Source: JBCCGE01 sp039029455
GTDB lineage: Bacteria; Pseudomonadota; Gammaproteobacteria; Arenicellales; Poriferihabitantaceae
Direction of reading: 5' to 3'
Length of the DNA: 40,235 nt
Assembly: GCA_039029455.1 (NCBI GenBank)
Contig: JBCCGE010000024.1
Span: forward strand, 1-40,235
This document shows, in pieces, positions 32,636-40,235 of this stretch. The notes beneath the pieces were generated by a model. The model did not search any database. It was given only the letters and a program-made list of their open reading frames with translations, and was not told the DNA's origin. The translations under genes were made by a program, and so were the position numbers. The first letter of the stretch is position 1. Each line of letters begins with the position of its first letter.

Positions 32636-33205
32636 ATGACCAGCGATCCTCCAGCCCAACGCCTGAATCCATCTACCGTTTTCGACCAGATCGAGGCGAA
32701 GTTGCGCGCTTCGCCTATATTATATGGTGCCTCTGCACTGCATGGGCTGGTTTGTGGGTTAATTTGCGCCGGCATGCCGTCTGAACAGATTCGAAACCGA
32801 AGCGCATTGTTGAACACCACGGATCCCGTCGCCCTGACCATCGCAGAAAGCCTGATCTCGCTGGCAGAACGTGATCTCAATGATGCTCAAATGAGGTTTT
32901 CGATTTTACTGCCATCGGACGAGAGCTCCCTGGAAGAACGATTTTCAGCGATCACTGAATGGTGTGCAGGTTTTGTTGACGCGATTGGGTATGAGATGGA
33001 TAGCCGGATCAGCGCGTTATCTGCAGCCGGGAATGAAGCACTGGAAGATATCCAGTCGATCAGCACACTCGACCCGTACGACCCGAACAATGTACCTCAG
33101 GAAGAGCAGTTGCTGCAGTTCTCGGAGTACCTGCGAGTTGCGACAATGACGATTTTTGAAGATCTGAATCCGGTTCGACCAGCGGATTCTCAACAGGTGC
33201 ATTGA
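32636..33205 (+). CDS. ygfB: YgfB/UPF0149 family protein
   Basis: All-helical protein of 189 residues of the UPF0149 (YecA/YgfB) family. Seen: a family-typical start A-S-P-I-L-Y-G-A-S-A-L-H-G-L-V-C-G-L-I-C-A-G; F-S-I-L-L-P-S-D-E; L-E-E-R-F-S-A-I-T-E-W-C-A-G-F; and the late E-Y-L-R-V-A-T-M-T-I-F. The order ygfB-pepP-ubiH-ubiI is as in E. coli and Pseudomonas, where YgfB has been tied to regulation. ATG 32636 has a weak ribosome-binding site. pepP starts 84 bases downstream. Confidence 0.86.
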   Translation: MTSDPPAQRLNPSTVFDQIEAKLRASPILYGASALHGLVCGLICAGMPSEQIRNRSALLNTTDPVALTIAESLISLAERDLNDAQMRFSILLPSDESSLEERFSAITEWCAGFVDAIGYEMDSRISALSAAGNEALEDIQSISTLDPYDPNNVPQEEQLLQFSEYLRVATMTIFEDLNPVRPADSQQVH

Positions 33206-33289
33206 GTTGACCCGCCGTACACACCGGAACCCGCGGGCGGGCACAGTTGTAACCGCTGTTTTCAAGTAACTTTTTTACGCGAGAATCTT

Positions 33290-34594
33290 ATGCTTGACCA
33301 GGATGTATACCAGCGACGCCGACAAGACCTGATGCATTTCATGTCCGATGGCATCGCTATCCTGCCAACTGCACCGCATCAATCCAGGAATGGCGATGTG
33401 TTGTTTCGGTTCCGCCCCGATAGCGACTTTTACTATCTAACGCATTTTCCGGAGCCTGAAGCTGTGGCCGTCATTGCGCCGGGACGACCGGAAGGGGAAT
33501 TCATTCTGTTCTGCCGGCCAAAAGATCCAAAAAAAGAAATCTGGGACGGACGTCGACTCGGAACTGAAGGTGCTATTGAAGAATTCGGCGCCGATCAGGC
33601 ATTCAGCATCGATGAATTGTCGAGCATGTTGCCGGGACTTATGGAGAACAGGGACAAGGTCTACACCATTATGGGGCGTTATCCCGATTTTGATGTCGAC
33701 TTGATCCAGTGGATGTCCGAACTGCGCAATAAACAACGCTCCGGAGGTCATGCTCCAGGAGAACTTGTGGACCTCGGTCACATTTTGCATGAAATGCGGG
33801 TGGTCAAGAAAAAGGACGAGCAAAAACTGATGCGTGCAGCCGGCAAAATTTCAGCCGCCGCCCATATCAGAGCCATGCAGACCACGGCACCGGGTCGATA
33901 CGAATATCAGGTACAGGCCGAACTCGAATGCGAATTTCGTCTCTGCGGAAGTGAGTGGCCGGCATATCCGTCTATTGTCGCGGGTGGTAAAAACGCGATC
34001 ATCCTCCATTACACTGAGAACGACTGTGAATTGAACGACGGTGAATTATTGCTGATCGATGCGGGCGCTGAACTCGATTGCTACGCCTCCGATATTACGC
34101 GAACATTTCCGGTCAACGGCAAGTTCACCGCGCCACAGCGCGATCTCTACGACGTTGTACTGGCTGCACAGCACGCAGCAATCGAAAAAGTATCCCGCCA
34201 GCACACGCTGATCGATTACCACAACGCAGCGGTCGAAGTGTTGACTCAGGGGCTGGTTGACCTCGGTATTCTCAAAGGCAATACTGAGGACTTGATCGAG
34301 TCCGGCGCGTACCAGCGATTTTACATGCACCGAACCGGGCACTGGCTCGGCATGGACGTGCATGATGTCGGGGACTATAAAATTGACGAGGAGTGGCGCT
34401 TGCTCGAACCCGGAATGGTTCTTACGGTAGAACCCGGACTCTACATATCCGCAAGCGACGATATTGACGAGACCTGGCACGACATTGGAATACGAATCGA
34501 AGACAATATTCTGGTGACTTCGAACGGCAATGAGAACCTGACAAAATCCGTACCCACGGCCGCTGACGAGATTGAAGCCATCATGGCTTCATGA
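33290..34594 (+). CDS. pepP: Xaa-Pro aminopeptidase P
   Basis: Cytoplasmic M24B metallopeptidase of 434 residues that removes N-terminal residues before proline. The N-terminal domain (1-170) has F-R-F-R-P-D-S-D-F-Y-Y-L-T-H-F; the pita-bread catalytic domain carries all five metal ligands: D257 (L-I-D-A-G-A), D268 (A-S-D-I-T-R), H351 (T-G-H-W-L-G), E381 (V-E-P-G-L-Y) and E404 (R-I-E-D-N). ATG 33290. ubiH begins 13 bases after its stop, consistent with the conserved operon. Confidence 0.95.
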   Translation: MLDQDVYQRRRQDLMHFMSDGIAILPTAPHQSRNGDVLFRFRPDSDFYYLTHFPEPEAVAVIAPGRPEGEFILFCRPKDPKKEIWDGRRLGTEGAIEEFGADQAFSIDELSSMLPGLMENRDKVYTIMGRYPDFDVDLIQWMSELRNKQRSGGHAPGELVDLGHILHEMRVVKKKDEQKLMRAAGKISAAAHIRAMQTTAPGRYEYQVQAELECEFRLCGSEWPAYPSIVAGGKNAIILHYTENDCELNDGELLLIDAGAELDCYASDITRTFPVNGKFTAPQRDLYDVVLAAQHAAIEKVSRQHTLIDYHNAAVEVLTQGLVDLGILKGNTEDLIESGAYQRFYMHRTGHWLGMDVHDVGDYKIDEEWRLLEPGMVLTVEPGLYISASDDIDETWHDIGIRIEDNILVTSNGNENLTKSVPTAADEIEAIMAS

Positions 34595-34607
34595 CCCTGA
34601 ACATCAG

Positions 34608-35852
34608 ATGTCTGCTGCATCCGCCTCTGCCGGAACCACGTCCGAACCCGACTATGATGTTGTCATCGTCGGCGGTGGATTGGTCGGCGCCAGTCTTGGA
34701 CTGGGCTGTGGAAAGCTTGGAATTCGAACGGCCATCATCGAGCAGCACAATCAAGACGATCAATCACAGCCCGCCTTTGACGAACGAACGGTTGCTCTAA
34801 CCTACAGCAGTAAATCCATCCTGTCTGCACTCGGTATCTGGAGCGACATCCAGCAGGACGACGCTACCCCGATCGTTGATATCCATGTCTCCCAGGTTGG
34901 ACGTTTTGGCGCCTCCCATCTGCACAGCAAGCATGCCGGAACTGAAGCGCTGGGATACGTCGTACCGATCAGAGTCATCAGCCAAATTATTGGCAATCAT
35001 ATTGCTCAACTGGCATCAGTGCACTGGCTCCGCCCGGACTGTGCAAGAGACGTCACGACCGAATCAGAGGCCGCGCTGATTGGCCTGGACTCGGGCCGAA
35101 AAATCTCAGCATCGCTCCTGGTGATCGCTGACGGCGGACGATCTGAACTTTTTCAACGCCAGTTCAGGATTTCCGAAAATTACGAGCAATCCGGGATTGT
35201 GTGCTACCTGAAAAGTGATCGCCCAAATGCCGGCCATGCGTATGAAAGATTTACTCGGCAGGGTCCGATTGCTTTGCTACCGTATGGGCTGCGTGACTAC
35301 TCACTGGTTTGGACTACCGATCGAGACACGCTCTCAAGTCGTCTTGAACTGACGGATGAAGCGTTTATAGAGCAGTTACAATATGAATTTGGAGATCGCG
35401 CAGGACAACTGTCTTCACCTACAAAACGCCAGAGTTACCCGTTCGTCAGGAAGGTCGCCGAACCCGCACTCGAGTCCAGACAGATTCTGATCGGTAACGC
35501 GGCACACACTGTGCATCCGGTCGCGGGTCAGGGATTCAATCTCGGTCTGCGCGCTGTGGTCGCTTTATTGAGTTTGCTTCGGACGCAACGCCAGGAACAA
35601 AAACCTGACCCGGGATCGCAGCATTTAATCGATCAATACCTGGCAGCAAGAAGGCGAGAAACACAGCGAGTCAGTCAATTCACTCACGGATTGCTGTCTG
35701 TTTTTTCAGGCAAACACGACTCACTGCGATCAATCGGGGCGGTTGGCCTCAGCATGGTCGAGATGTCGCCGCTTGCGAAACGGGTTTTGCTACGGAAGAC
35801 AATGGGATTGACCAGCGAGTATGCATCGCTTCCAGAGAGTTTTTTTGACTAG
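34608..35852 (+). CDS. ubiH: 2-octaprenyl-6-methoxyphenol hydroxylase UbiH
   Basis: FAD monooxygenase of 414 residues in ubiquinone synthesis. Seen: the FAD dinucleotide motif V-I-V-G-G-G-L-V-G-A-S-L (residues about 20-31), the D-E-R-T-V-A-L segment and the second FAD motif as G-N-A-A-H-T-V-H-P-V-A-G-Q-G-F-N-L-G-L-R. The Asn in G-N-A-A is characteristic of UbiH, where sister enzymes have G-D-A-A. ATG 34608 is preferred; a longer frame from 34572 would overlap pepP. The second hydroxylase gene starts 8 bases after its stop. Confidence 0.9.
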   Translation: MSAASASAGTTSEPDYDVVIVGGGLVGASLGLGCGKLGIRTAIIEQHNQDDQSQPAFDERTVALTYSSKSILSALGIWSDIQQDDATPIVDIHVSQVGRFGASHLHSKHAGTEALGYVVPIRVISQIIGNHIAQLASVHWLRPDCARDVTTESEAALIGLDSGRKISASLLVIADGGRSELFQRQFRISENYEQSGIVCYLKSDRPNAGHAYERFTRQGPIALLPYGLRDYSLVWTTDRDTLSSRLELTDEAFIEQLQYEFGDRAGQLSSPTKRQSYPFVRKVAEPALESRQILIGNAAHTVHPVAGQGFNLGLRAVVALLSLLRTQRQEQKPDPGSQHLIDQYLAARRRETQRVSQFTHGLLSVFSGKHDSLRSIGAVGLSMVEMSPLAKRVLLRKTMGLTSEYASLPESFFD

Positions 35853-35860
35853 TCCTGTGC

Positions 35861-37090
35861 ATGCAAAAATTTGATATCACTGTTGTTGGAATGGGTATGG
35901 TTGGCTGTGCCACCGCTGCTTTGCTCGCTAAAAGCGGTTTTAAAGTTGCACTGGCAGATGCAAAAGAACCGCCCGAATGGACCGCAGACGAACCTTCAGG
36001 TCAGGTCAGCGCACTTAACATCGCCTCAATACGTATCCTGAAATTTCTCGGCGTCTGGGATCAGATTACTTTATCGGTCCGGATGTATTCGGGAATGGAC
36101 GTATGGGACAGAAACAGTCCTGCTCAGATTGAATTCTCCGCCCAAACAGTAAATCAGCCTGCTCTGGGAGCTATCGTTCACAACAATCTGGTGACGCATA
36201 CGCTTCTCGAAAAGCTCGAACAGAATTTTTCTGTGACCGTGTTGAAATCACACACCCTGCACTCAATGGATACACGCAGTGAAGGCGTTAACCTCGATTT
36301 TGGTTCGGCAAATTCGCTGACCACGAAATTGGTTGTTGGCGCAGATGGCAAGAATTCGACAGTAAAATCACTGGCGGGAATTTCTGACTCGACCGAACGT
36401 TTTGATCAGGATGCCATTACCGCAGCGATTGAATTCGATTCCCCGGCCGAAAATATTGCTTACCAGTGTTTTCTTAACACCGGTCCGGTTGCTTTACTGC
36501 CGATGCCCAGCGGTCAGTTTTCACTGGTCTGGTCCCTCGACTCGGACCAGATGCCCGAACATCTGAACGCAAGTGACGAAGATTTCATTCAGGAACTTGA
36601 AGCTGTTTTTTCACCAAAACTCGGATCGATAAAAGGAATCAGCTCTCGCGCAACATTTCCACTGGTTTCGGTACATGCCGACACATACCTTGCCAGTCGA
36701 GTTGCTCTTGTTGGCGATGCGGCGCATGCGATTCATCCACTCGCCGGGCTTGGAGCAAATATCGGATTTCTCGATGCCGCATGCCTCGCGCAGGAATTGG
36801 ACAGAGCTCACCGACGAGACCAGGACATCAGCCGTCATACCGTATTGAGGCGATATGAGCGTTGGCGAAAGGGTGAAAACGAGAACATTCGTCAGCTGAT
36901 GAAATGGTTTAAAGAAGGCTTTGGCACAACTAATGAAATAGTTTCAGCAATCCGAAGCACGGGAATGAACACGATCGACAATCTTCCGCCCGTAAAGCAA
37001 TTACTGGTTCGCGCCGCCTGCGGGATCGACGGCGACTTGCCGGAAATATGCCGAAGCCCAAATGACGGCTCAGTTTTTGGACGCTGGTGA
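35861..37090 (+). CDS. ubiI: UbiI/UbiF-type ubiquinone biosynthesis hydroxylase
   Basis: FAD-dependent aromatic monooxygenase of 409 residues from the UbiH/UbiI/UbiF family. Seen: N-terminal V-V-G-M-G-M-V-G-C-A-T-A, A-L-N-I-A-S-I-R-I-L with the phenol-hydroxylase pattern, V-V-G-A-D-G-K-N-S, and L-V-G-D-A-A-H-A-I-H-P-L-A-G-L-G-A-N-I-G. The last Gly-Leu-Gly replaces the usual G-Q-G. Position right after ubiH, as visC/ubiI in E. coli, suggests C5 hydroxylation, but UbiF or UbiM-like regiochemistry cannot be excluded. ATG 35861. Confidence 0.86.
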   Translation: MQKFDITVVGMGMVGCATAALLAKSGFKVALADAKEPPEWTADEPSGQVSALNIASIRILKFLGVWDQITLSVRMYSGMDVWDRNSPAQIEFSAQTVNQPALGAIVHNNLVTHTLLEKLEQNFSVTVLKSHTLHSMDTRSEGVNLDFGSANSLTTKLVVGADGKNSTVKSLAGISDSTERFDQDAITAAIEFDSPAENIAYQCFLNTGPVALLPMPSGQFSLVWSLDSDQMPEHLNASDEDFIQELEAVFSPKLGSIKGISSRATFPLVSVHADTYLASRVALVGDAAHAIHPLAGLGANIGFLDAACLAQELDRAHRRDQDISRHTVLRRYERWRKGENENIRQLMKWFKEGFGTTNEIVSAIRSTGMNTIDNLPPVKQLLVRAACGIDGDLPEICRSPNDGSVFGRW

Positions 37091-37140
37091 AATGCCTCGT
37101 ATCCCATTAAAATTCCACTGACTGTTTTTTGGAGAAAAGT

Positions 37141-37551
37141 GTGGCAGACAGTACTGACCTCAAACAAGCCGGACTGAAAACGACATTGCCGAGACTCAAG
37201 GTGCTCTCAATTCTGGAGCGCTCAGAAGTTCGACACATGTCGGCCGAGGATGTTTACAGAATTCTTCTGGAAGAAGAGGACACAATTGGTCTGGCGACAG
37301 TCTACAGAGTTTTGACGCAGTTCGAGGCTGCGGGTCTGGTTATCCGCCACAACTTTGAAGGCGACCGCGCCGTGTTCGAACTCAACGATGAAGGTGACCA
37401 CGACCATATGGTCTGCATGGAGTGTGGCAACGTTACCGAGTTTTACGACGAACGCATGGACGAGCTGCAGGAGCAGGTTGCCCGCGACAATGAATTCAGG
37501 TTACAGGATCACTCCCTGACTCTCTATGGAATCTGCAGCAACTGCCAGTAG
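37141..37551 (+). CDS. fur: ferric uptake regulator Fur
   Basis: Iron-responsive repressor of 136 residues. Seen: winged-helix domain with the recognition helix region L-A-T-V-Y-R-V-L (51-58); the H-D-H motif (H87, H89); and two zinc pairs, C92-x2-C95 and C132-x2-C135. Length and motifs are those of true Fur rather than Zur or PerR. GTG 37141 is chosen because GGAG lies at 37131-37134, six bases upstream; a TTG at 37129 would be inside that ribosome-binding site. No convincing Fur box was seen in the 50-base gap after the ubiquinone gene. Confidence 0.93.
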   Translation: MADSTDLKQAGLKTTLPRLKVLSILERSEVRHMSAEDVYRILLEEEDTIGLATVYRVLTQFEAAGLVIRHNFEGDRAVFELNDEGDHDHMVCMECGNVTEFYDERMDELQEQVARDNEFRLQDHSLTLYGICSNCQ

Positions 37552-37590
37552 CGACTGCAGTCCCAATTCAACCCTCAACGAGTACTTCCC

Positions 37591-38532
37591 TTGTCTACAC
37601 TGATTACAGGTTCCTACGCCTTTGACACCATTATGGTGTTTCAGGACCAGTTTAAAAACCATATTCTTCCCGATCAGGTGCACATCCTAAATGTGTGCTT
37701 CTTCGTACCGGACATGCGAAAAGAGTTTGGCGGATGCTCAGGCAATATTGCCTACAATCTCAAGCTGCTTGGCGGAGACCCCCTGCCCATGGCAACAGTC
37801 GGGGAAGACTTTGCGATGTACCGAAAACGCCTTAAAGACCTTGGTATCGACGATACTCACGTGACTGAAATCGAAGACACCTATACGGCACAGGCGTTTT
37901 TAACCACAGATACCGACAATAACCAGATCATCGCCTTCCATCCCGGAGCAATGAACTATGCACACAAGAACCGGGTCGGCGACGCCGCTAATGTGACTCT
38001 GGGCATCGTTGCTCCCGATGGGCGCGATGCAATGATCGAACACTCCAGTCAATTTGCGGAAAGAGACATTCCGTTTTTCTTCGACCCCGGTCAGGGACTG
38101 CCGATGTTTGGCGGAGAGGAACTCAATCAGTTTATCTCCGAGGCAAACTATGTCGTCGTCAATGATTACGAATCGGAGATGCTGCAGCAAAAAACCTCAA
38201 AGTCCCTGCAACAAATCGCGTCTGAAGTTGAGGCACTCATCGTCACCCGTGGCGGCCAGGGCTGCGATGTGCTTGCCGATGGCAACGAAGTCCATGTAGA
38301 CCCGATCAAAATCTCCGGCGCGGTCGATCCTACGGGATGCGGGGATGCATTTCGCTCGGGACTGCTTTACGGAGTGAAAAATGGTCTTGAATGGCAACAA
38401 TCCGTGCAGCTGGGCTCGGTGATGGGCGGTATGAAGATTGAGTATCACGGTACGCAAAATCACAAACCGAGTAAATCGGACATCGAAAACCGGTATAGCG
38501 AAAACTACGGCAGCTCAATCGAATTGTCGTAA
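37591..38532 (+). CDS. PfkB-family carbohydrate/adenosine kinase
   Basis: Ribokinase-fold sugar or nucleoside kinase of 313 residues. Seen: N-terminal L-I-T-G-S-Y-A-F-D-T, F-G-G-C-S-G-N-I-A-Y-N-L (substrate-binding G-G-x-x-x-N), and the PfkB signature 2 D-P-T-G-C-G-D-A-F-R-S-G with the catalytic Asp. The overall look is close to proteins annotated as bacterial adenosine kinase, but the substrate is not certain. TTG 37591 is the only start that includes the first strand; there is no clear ribosome-binding site. Convergent with the GspC-like gene. Confidence 0.85.
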   Translation: MSTLITGSYAFDTIMVFQDQFKNHILPDQVHILNVCFFVPDMRKEFGGCSGNIAYNLKLLGGDPLPMATVGEDFAMYRKRLKDLGIDDTHVTEIEDTYTAQAFLTTDTDNNQIIAFHPGAMNYAHKNRVGDAANVTLGIVAPDGRDAMIEHSSQFAERDIPFFFDPGQGLPMFGGEELNQFISEANYVVVNDYESEMLQQKTSKSLQQIASEVEALIVTRGGQGCDVLADGNEVHVDPIKISGAVDPTGCGDAFRSGLLYGVKNGLEWQQSVQLGSVMGGMKIEYHGTQNHKPSKSDIENRYSENYGSSIELS

Positions 38533-38615
38533 TGCACAAATTGGGGCAGCGCCCCGAGCACTGCGGACAATTTGAACACTGCACACGATTTGGATCTCAG
38601 AATATTAGCCGACGG

Positions 38616-39527
38616 TCAGAGTCTTTTGAGCGCACCGGGCAGTTGAATCTGCTCACCGGCGCTTGCGTTGGCAGAGTCATCTTTGAACAGCAATTGTTGA
38701 TCATCAGACTGCTGCTGAAGCGTTTGCAATCGTTCCTTGTCCTCTGCCTGCTGCCGACGCAATTCAGCCTCCAGCTCCTGTTGCAGAACATCCTCCGGCG
38801 TCTGGGGCACAGCATCTCCATCTTCATCGTCACCCACCGGCTCCTCTTCCTCGTTTTCCGACACAGAAGCGCTCGCTTCCTGTTGTCTCCTTAAGGCTTC
38901 ATCCTGCTCGGCGGCCTGCCGTCGATATTCATTCTGGAGTTCCTGTTCCTGCTTCTGTAAGCGCTGAAACTCAGACTCGGAAATGTTCAGAGCGCTGATA
39001 GTCTTCTGGTTGCTGCTGGCCAATGCCGTGAGTTCCAGTGTCTGTCGTTCAATCTGAAGCTTTTCAACGGACCCTCGATGCTCAATCAACACATGGTCGT
39101 TTCGGACCGACTGCAGTATGGCGCCAGTGTTGCCAATCTTCTGCCCCTCCTTAACTACGGTCGTCTCGCCCCGTTTTACTTCAATCATCGCTACGCCGGG
39201 AGTCGTCGCTGTGCCTGAAACCAGTCCGGTCAGCGTGACATTCAACCGGGTTTTGGGCGCCTCTGTCACCTCCGGCTTCGGTGCCGGTGCCGGCGTTTCC
39301 ACCACTTTTTTCGGTACCACCCCAAATAGATGCGCATCGATCACCTTGCGCATATTTGCGGGAATCTTCAGATCAGTGCTGCGTTGAGTCGAAAAACTGA
39401 ACTCCTGGGGACTGTTTTTGGCAGCCATATGCCGATTGTAGATGTCATACCCAACCCACCCGGCAACCGCCAGAGCAGCGGCAAGGGCAAAAATATTCAG
39501 ATTCTCAAGAGATTTCTGGGTCAGCAT
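38616..39527 (-). CDS. gspC: GspC-like type II secretion protein with C-terminal coiled coil
   Basis: Protein of 303 residues with one N-terminal membrane helix (about 10-30) and a periplasmic GspC homology region (about 60-165: I-D-A-H-L-F-G-V, then L-N-V-T-L-T-G-L-V-S-G, V-K-E-G-Q-K-I, H-V-L-I-E-H-R-G-S-V-E-K-L). In place of the PDZ domain or short coiled coil of most GspC proteins it has a long Gln/Glu-rich coiled coil (about 185-285). GspC joins the inner-membrane assembly platform to the secretin GspD. No other gsp gene is in the window: the downstream neighbour is a convergent kinase gene, and upstream lies a decayed repressor. ATG 39527. Confidence 0.78.
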   Translation of the reverse strand: MLTQKSLENLNIFALAAALAVAGWVGYDIYNRHMAAKNSPQEFSFSTQRSTDLKIPANMRKVIDAHLFGVVPKKVVETPAPAPKPEVTEAPKTRLNVTLTGLVSGTATTPGVAMIEVKRGETTVVKEGQKIGNTGAILQSVRNDHVLIEHRGSVEKLQIERQTLELTALASSNQKTISALNISESEFQRLQKQEQELQNEYRRQAAEQDEALRRQQEASASVSENEEEEPVGDDEDGDAVPQTPEDVLQQELEAELRRQQAEDKERLQTLQQQSDDQQLLFKDDSANASAGEQIQLPGALKRL

Positions 39528-39733
39528 AAGACCGGATTCTGCGGGTGTTCAGCCCTGCCAAGTGTACTAGAAACCGGTGGATTGCAGAATCCTGCCGTCG
39601 TGCCGGTCAAAATAACTCCAAGTGGAGCATCACCCGTGTTAACAGAAACGGGGTCTTATAACTTTCCGCGCGGATTTGATACAGTGTATTTGAACCGCAA
39701 TTCGAAAGAAAGCGAGACTATGTGAACGAATAG

Positions 39734-40183
39734 CGCTTCAACAATGGATCGATTGGTGAAGTGGTCCCAGCAAGGGGTCAAGTTCCACTTATCTCATCAG
39801 TCCCGGCCAGCGATTTTGAGGAAGCGATAGACACCTAAGAGCCGGGCGACGCCGATGACTGGCTCCCCTACCCTGTCCCACATAGCAAAGGAACATCCGC
39901 TTGCCAAATCACTGGATCTTCGATGGAAGATGTCCATCCGGAATCGGAGAACTTTATCGGTCTTTTTGATCCGGCTGTAGAGCCCAGACTGGGAAACGAT
40001 GTTATTGTGCGGTCAATGCCTGATATTAGCGTCACTTTTAAACGCTATATGGTGGAAGGCGGAAAGCCCTATCTCAGGGCCATGAACAAAAATTGGCCGA
40101 ACCCCATTGTTGAGGTGAATGGGGAGGCCGAGATACTCGCAACAATCATATTTGTGGGGAAATACCCGCAGCAAGACAAATAA
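39734..40183 (+). pseudogene. decayed S24-peptidase phage repressor (CI/LexA-like C-terminal part)
   Basis: One frame from 39734 to 40183 encodes the linker and self-cleaving S24 domain of a phage-type repressor: V-P-A-R-G-Q-V-P-L-I-S-S-V-P-A, then D-A-D-D-W-L-P, I-T-G-S-S-M-E-D-V-H-P (nucleophile Ser before Met), F-D-P-A-V-E-P-R-L-G-N-D-V-I-V, and V-T-F-K-R (catalytic Lys). It is broken by TAA 39836-39838 where relatives have Tyr (I-D-T-stop-E-P-G-D), and a TAG precedes it at 39731. The helix-turn-helix N-terminus is missing. The intact downstream piece could start at ATG 39923 but would lack DNA binding. A remnant of a prophage or integrated element. Confidence 0.7.
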
Positions 40184-40235
40184 ATCAAAAAACACCAGTC
40201 TAGAGGAGGACAGGATAAAGAAGGCTATAACTATA

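Noticed and set aside
37091..37140. Fur box for autoregulation of fur
   Set aside because: No sequence near the GATAATGATAATCATTATC consensus is visible.
38543..38555. GGGGC-AGC-GCCCC hairpin between convergent kinase and gspC genes as a terminator
   Set aside because: Only 5 bp of stem and no U-tract on either strand.

Overview
The window looks like a chromosomal segment of a free-living gammaproteobacterium with moderate GC. The evidence is several gene neighbourhoods typical of that class: a FimV-like pole/pilus protein; rsmI divergent from lpoA-yraN-SIS(gmhA/diaA)-BON lipoprotein; zapA with its small coiled-coil neighbour; ygfB-pepP-ubiH-ubiI; and SlyX and Fur. I see no rRNA, tRNA, CRISPR array or complete transposon. 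Genus cannot be fixed from the sequence.

Layout. 1-5.6 kb: fimV, a small exported protein whose frame is broken by an in-frame TAA, a strong terminator, a Bcr/CflA-type efflux pump, and a convergent sulfotransferase. 5.8-8.4 kb: an M48 metallopeptidase fused to a TerB-like tail, and an MFS transporter. 8.6-12.2 kb: a tightly spaced directon of ureohydrolase, LysR regulator, DegT-type PLP enzyme and truncated globin, followed by a convergent photolyase and a forward amidinohydrolase/amidinotransferase. 14.9-21.5 kb: the most notable part, a four-gene operon resembling Ralstonia phcBSRQ. It encodes a PilZ-like/SAM methyltransferase, a membrane double-kinase hybrid, and two tandem response regulators with degenerate kinase-like tails, with slyX at the end. 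This predicts cell-cell signalling by a 3-hydroxy fatty-acid methyl ester type of molecule.

21.5-28.2 kb: a glyoxalase; the envelope cluster hldC-dolP-gmhA/diaA-yraN-lpoA on the minus strand; rsmI on the plus strand; then zapA and its neighbour on the minus strand. Two related MITE-like inverted-repeat elements sit exactly between convergent gene ends here (gloA/hldC and rsmI/zapA). 28.3-32.5 kb: an accessory block (SDR, small membrane proteins, an ankyrin protein, an OmpA-like lipoprotein) separates zapA from ygfB, which are close neighbours in many relatives. 32.6-38.5 kb: ygfB, pepP, ubiH and a second ubiquinone hydroxylase (ubiquinone synthesis), then fur and a PfkB-family kinase. 38.6-40.2 kb: an orphan GspC-like protein and a decayed S24-type phage repressor.

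How the genes work together: most segments are housekeeping (envelope assembly, heptose synthesis, division, ubiquinone, iron regulation). The phc-like operon is the candidate regulatory system of special interest. The ureohydrolase cluster is a candidate guanidino-compound catabolic cassette.
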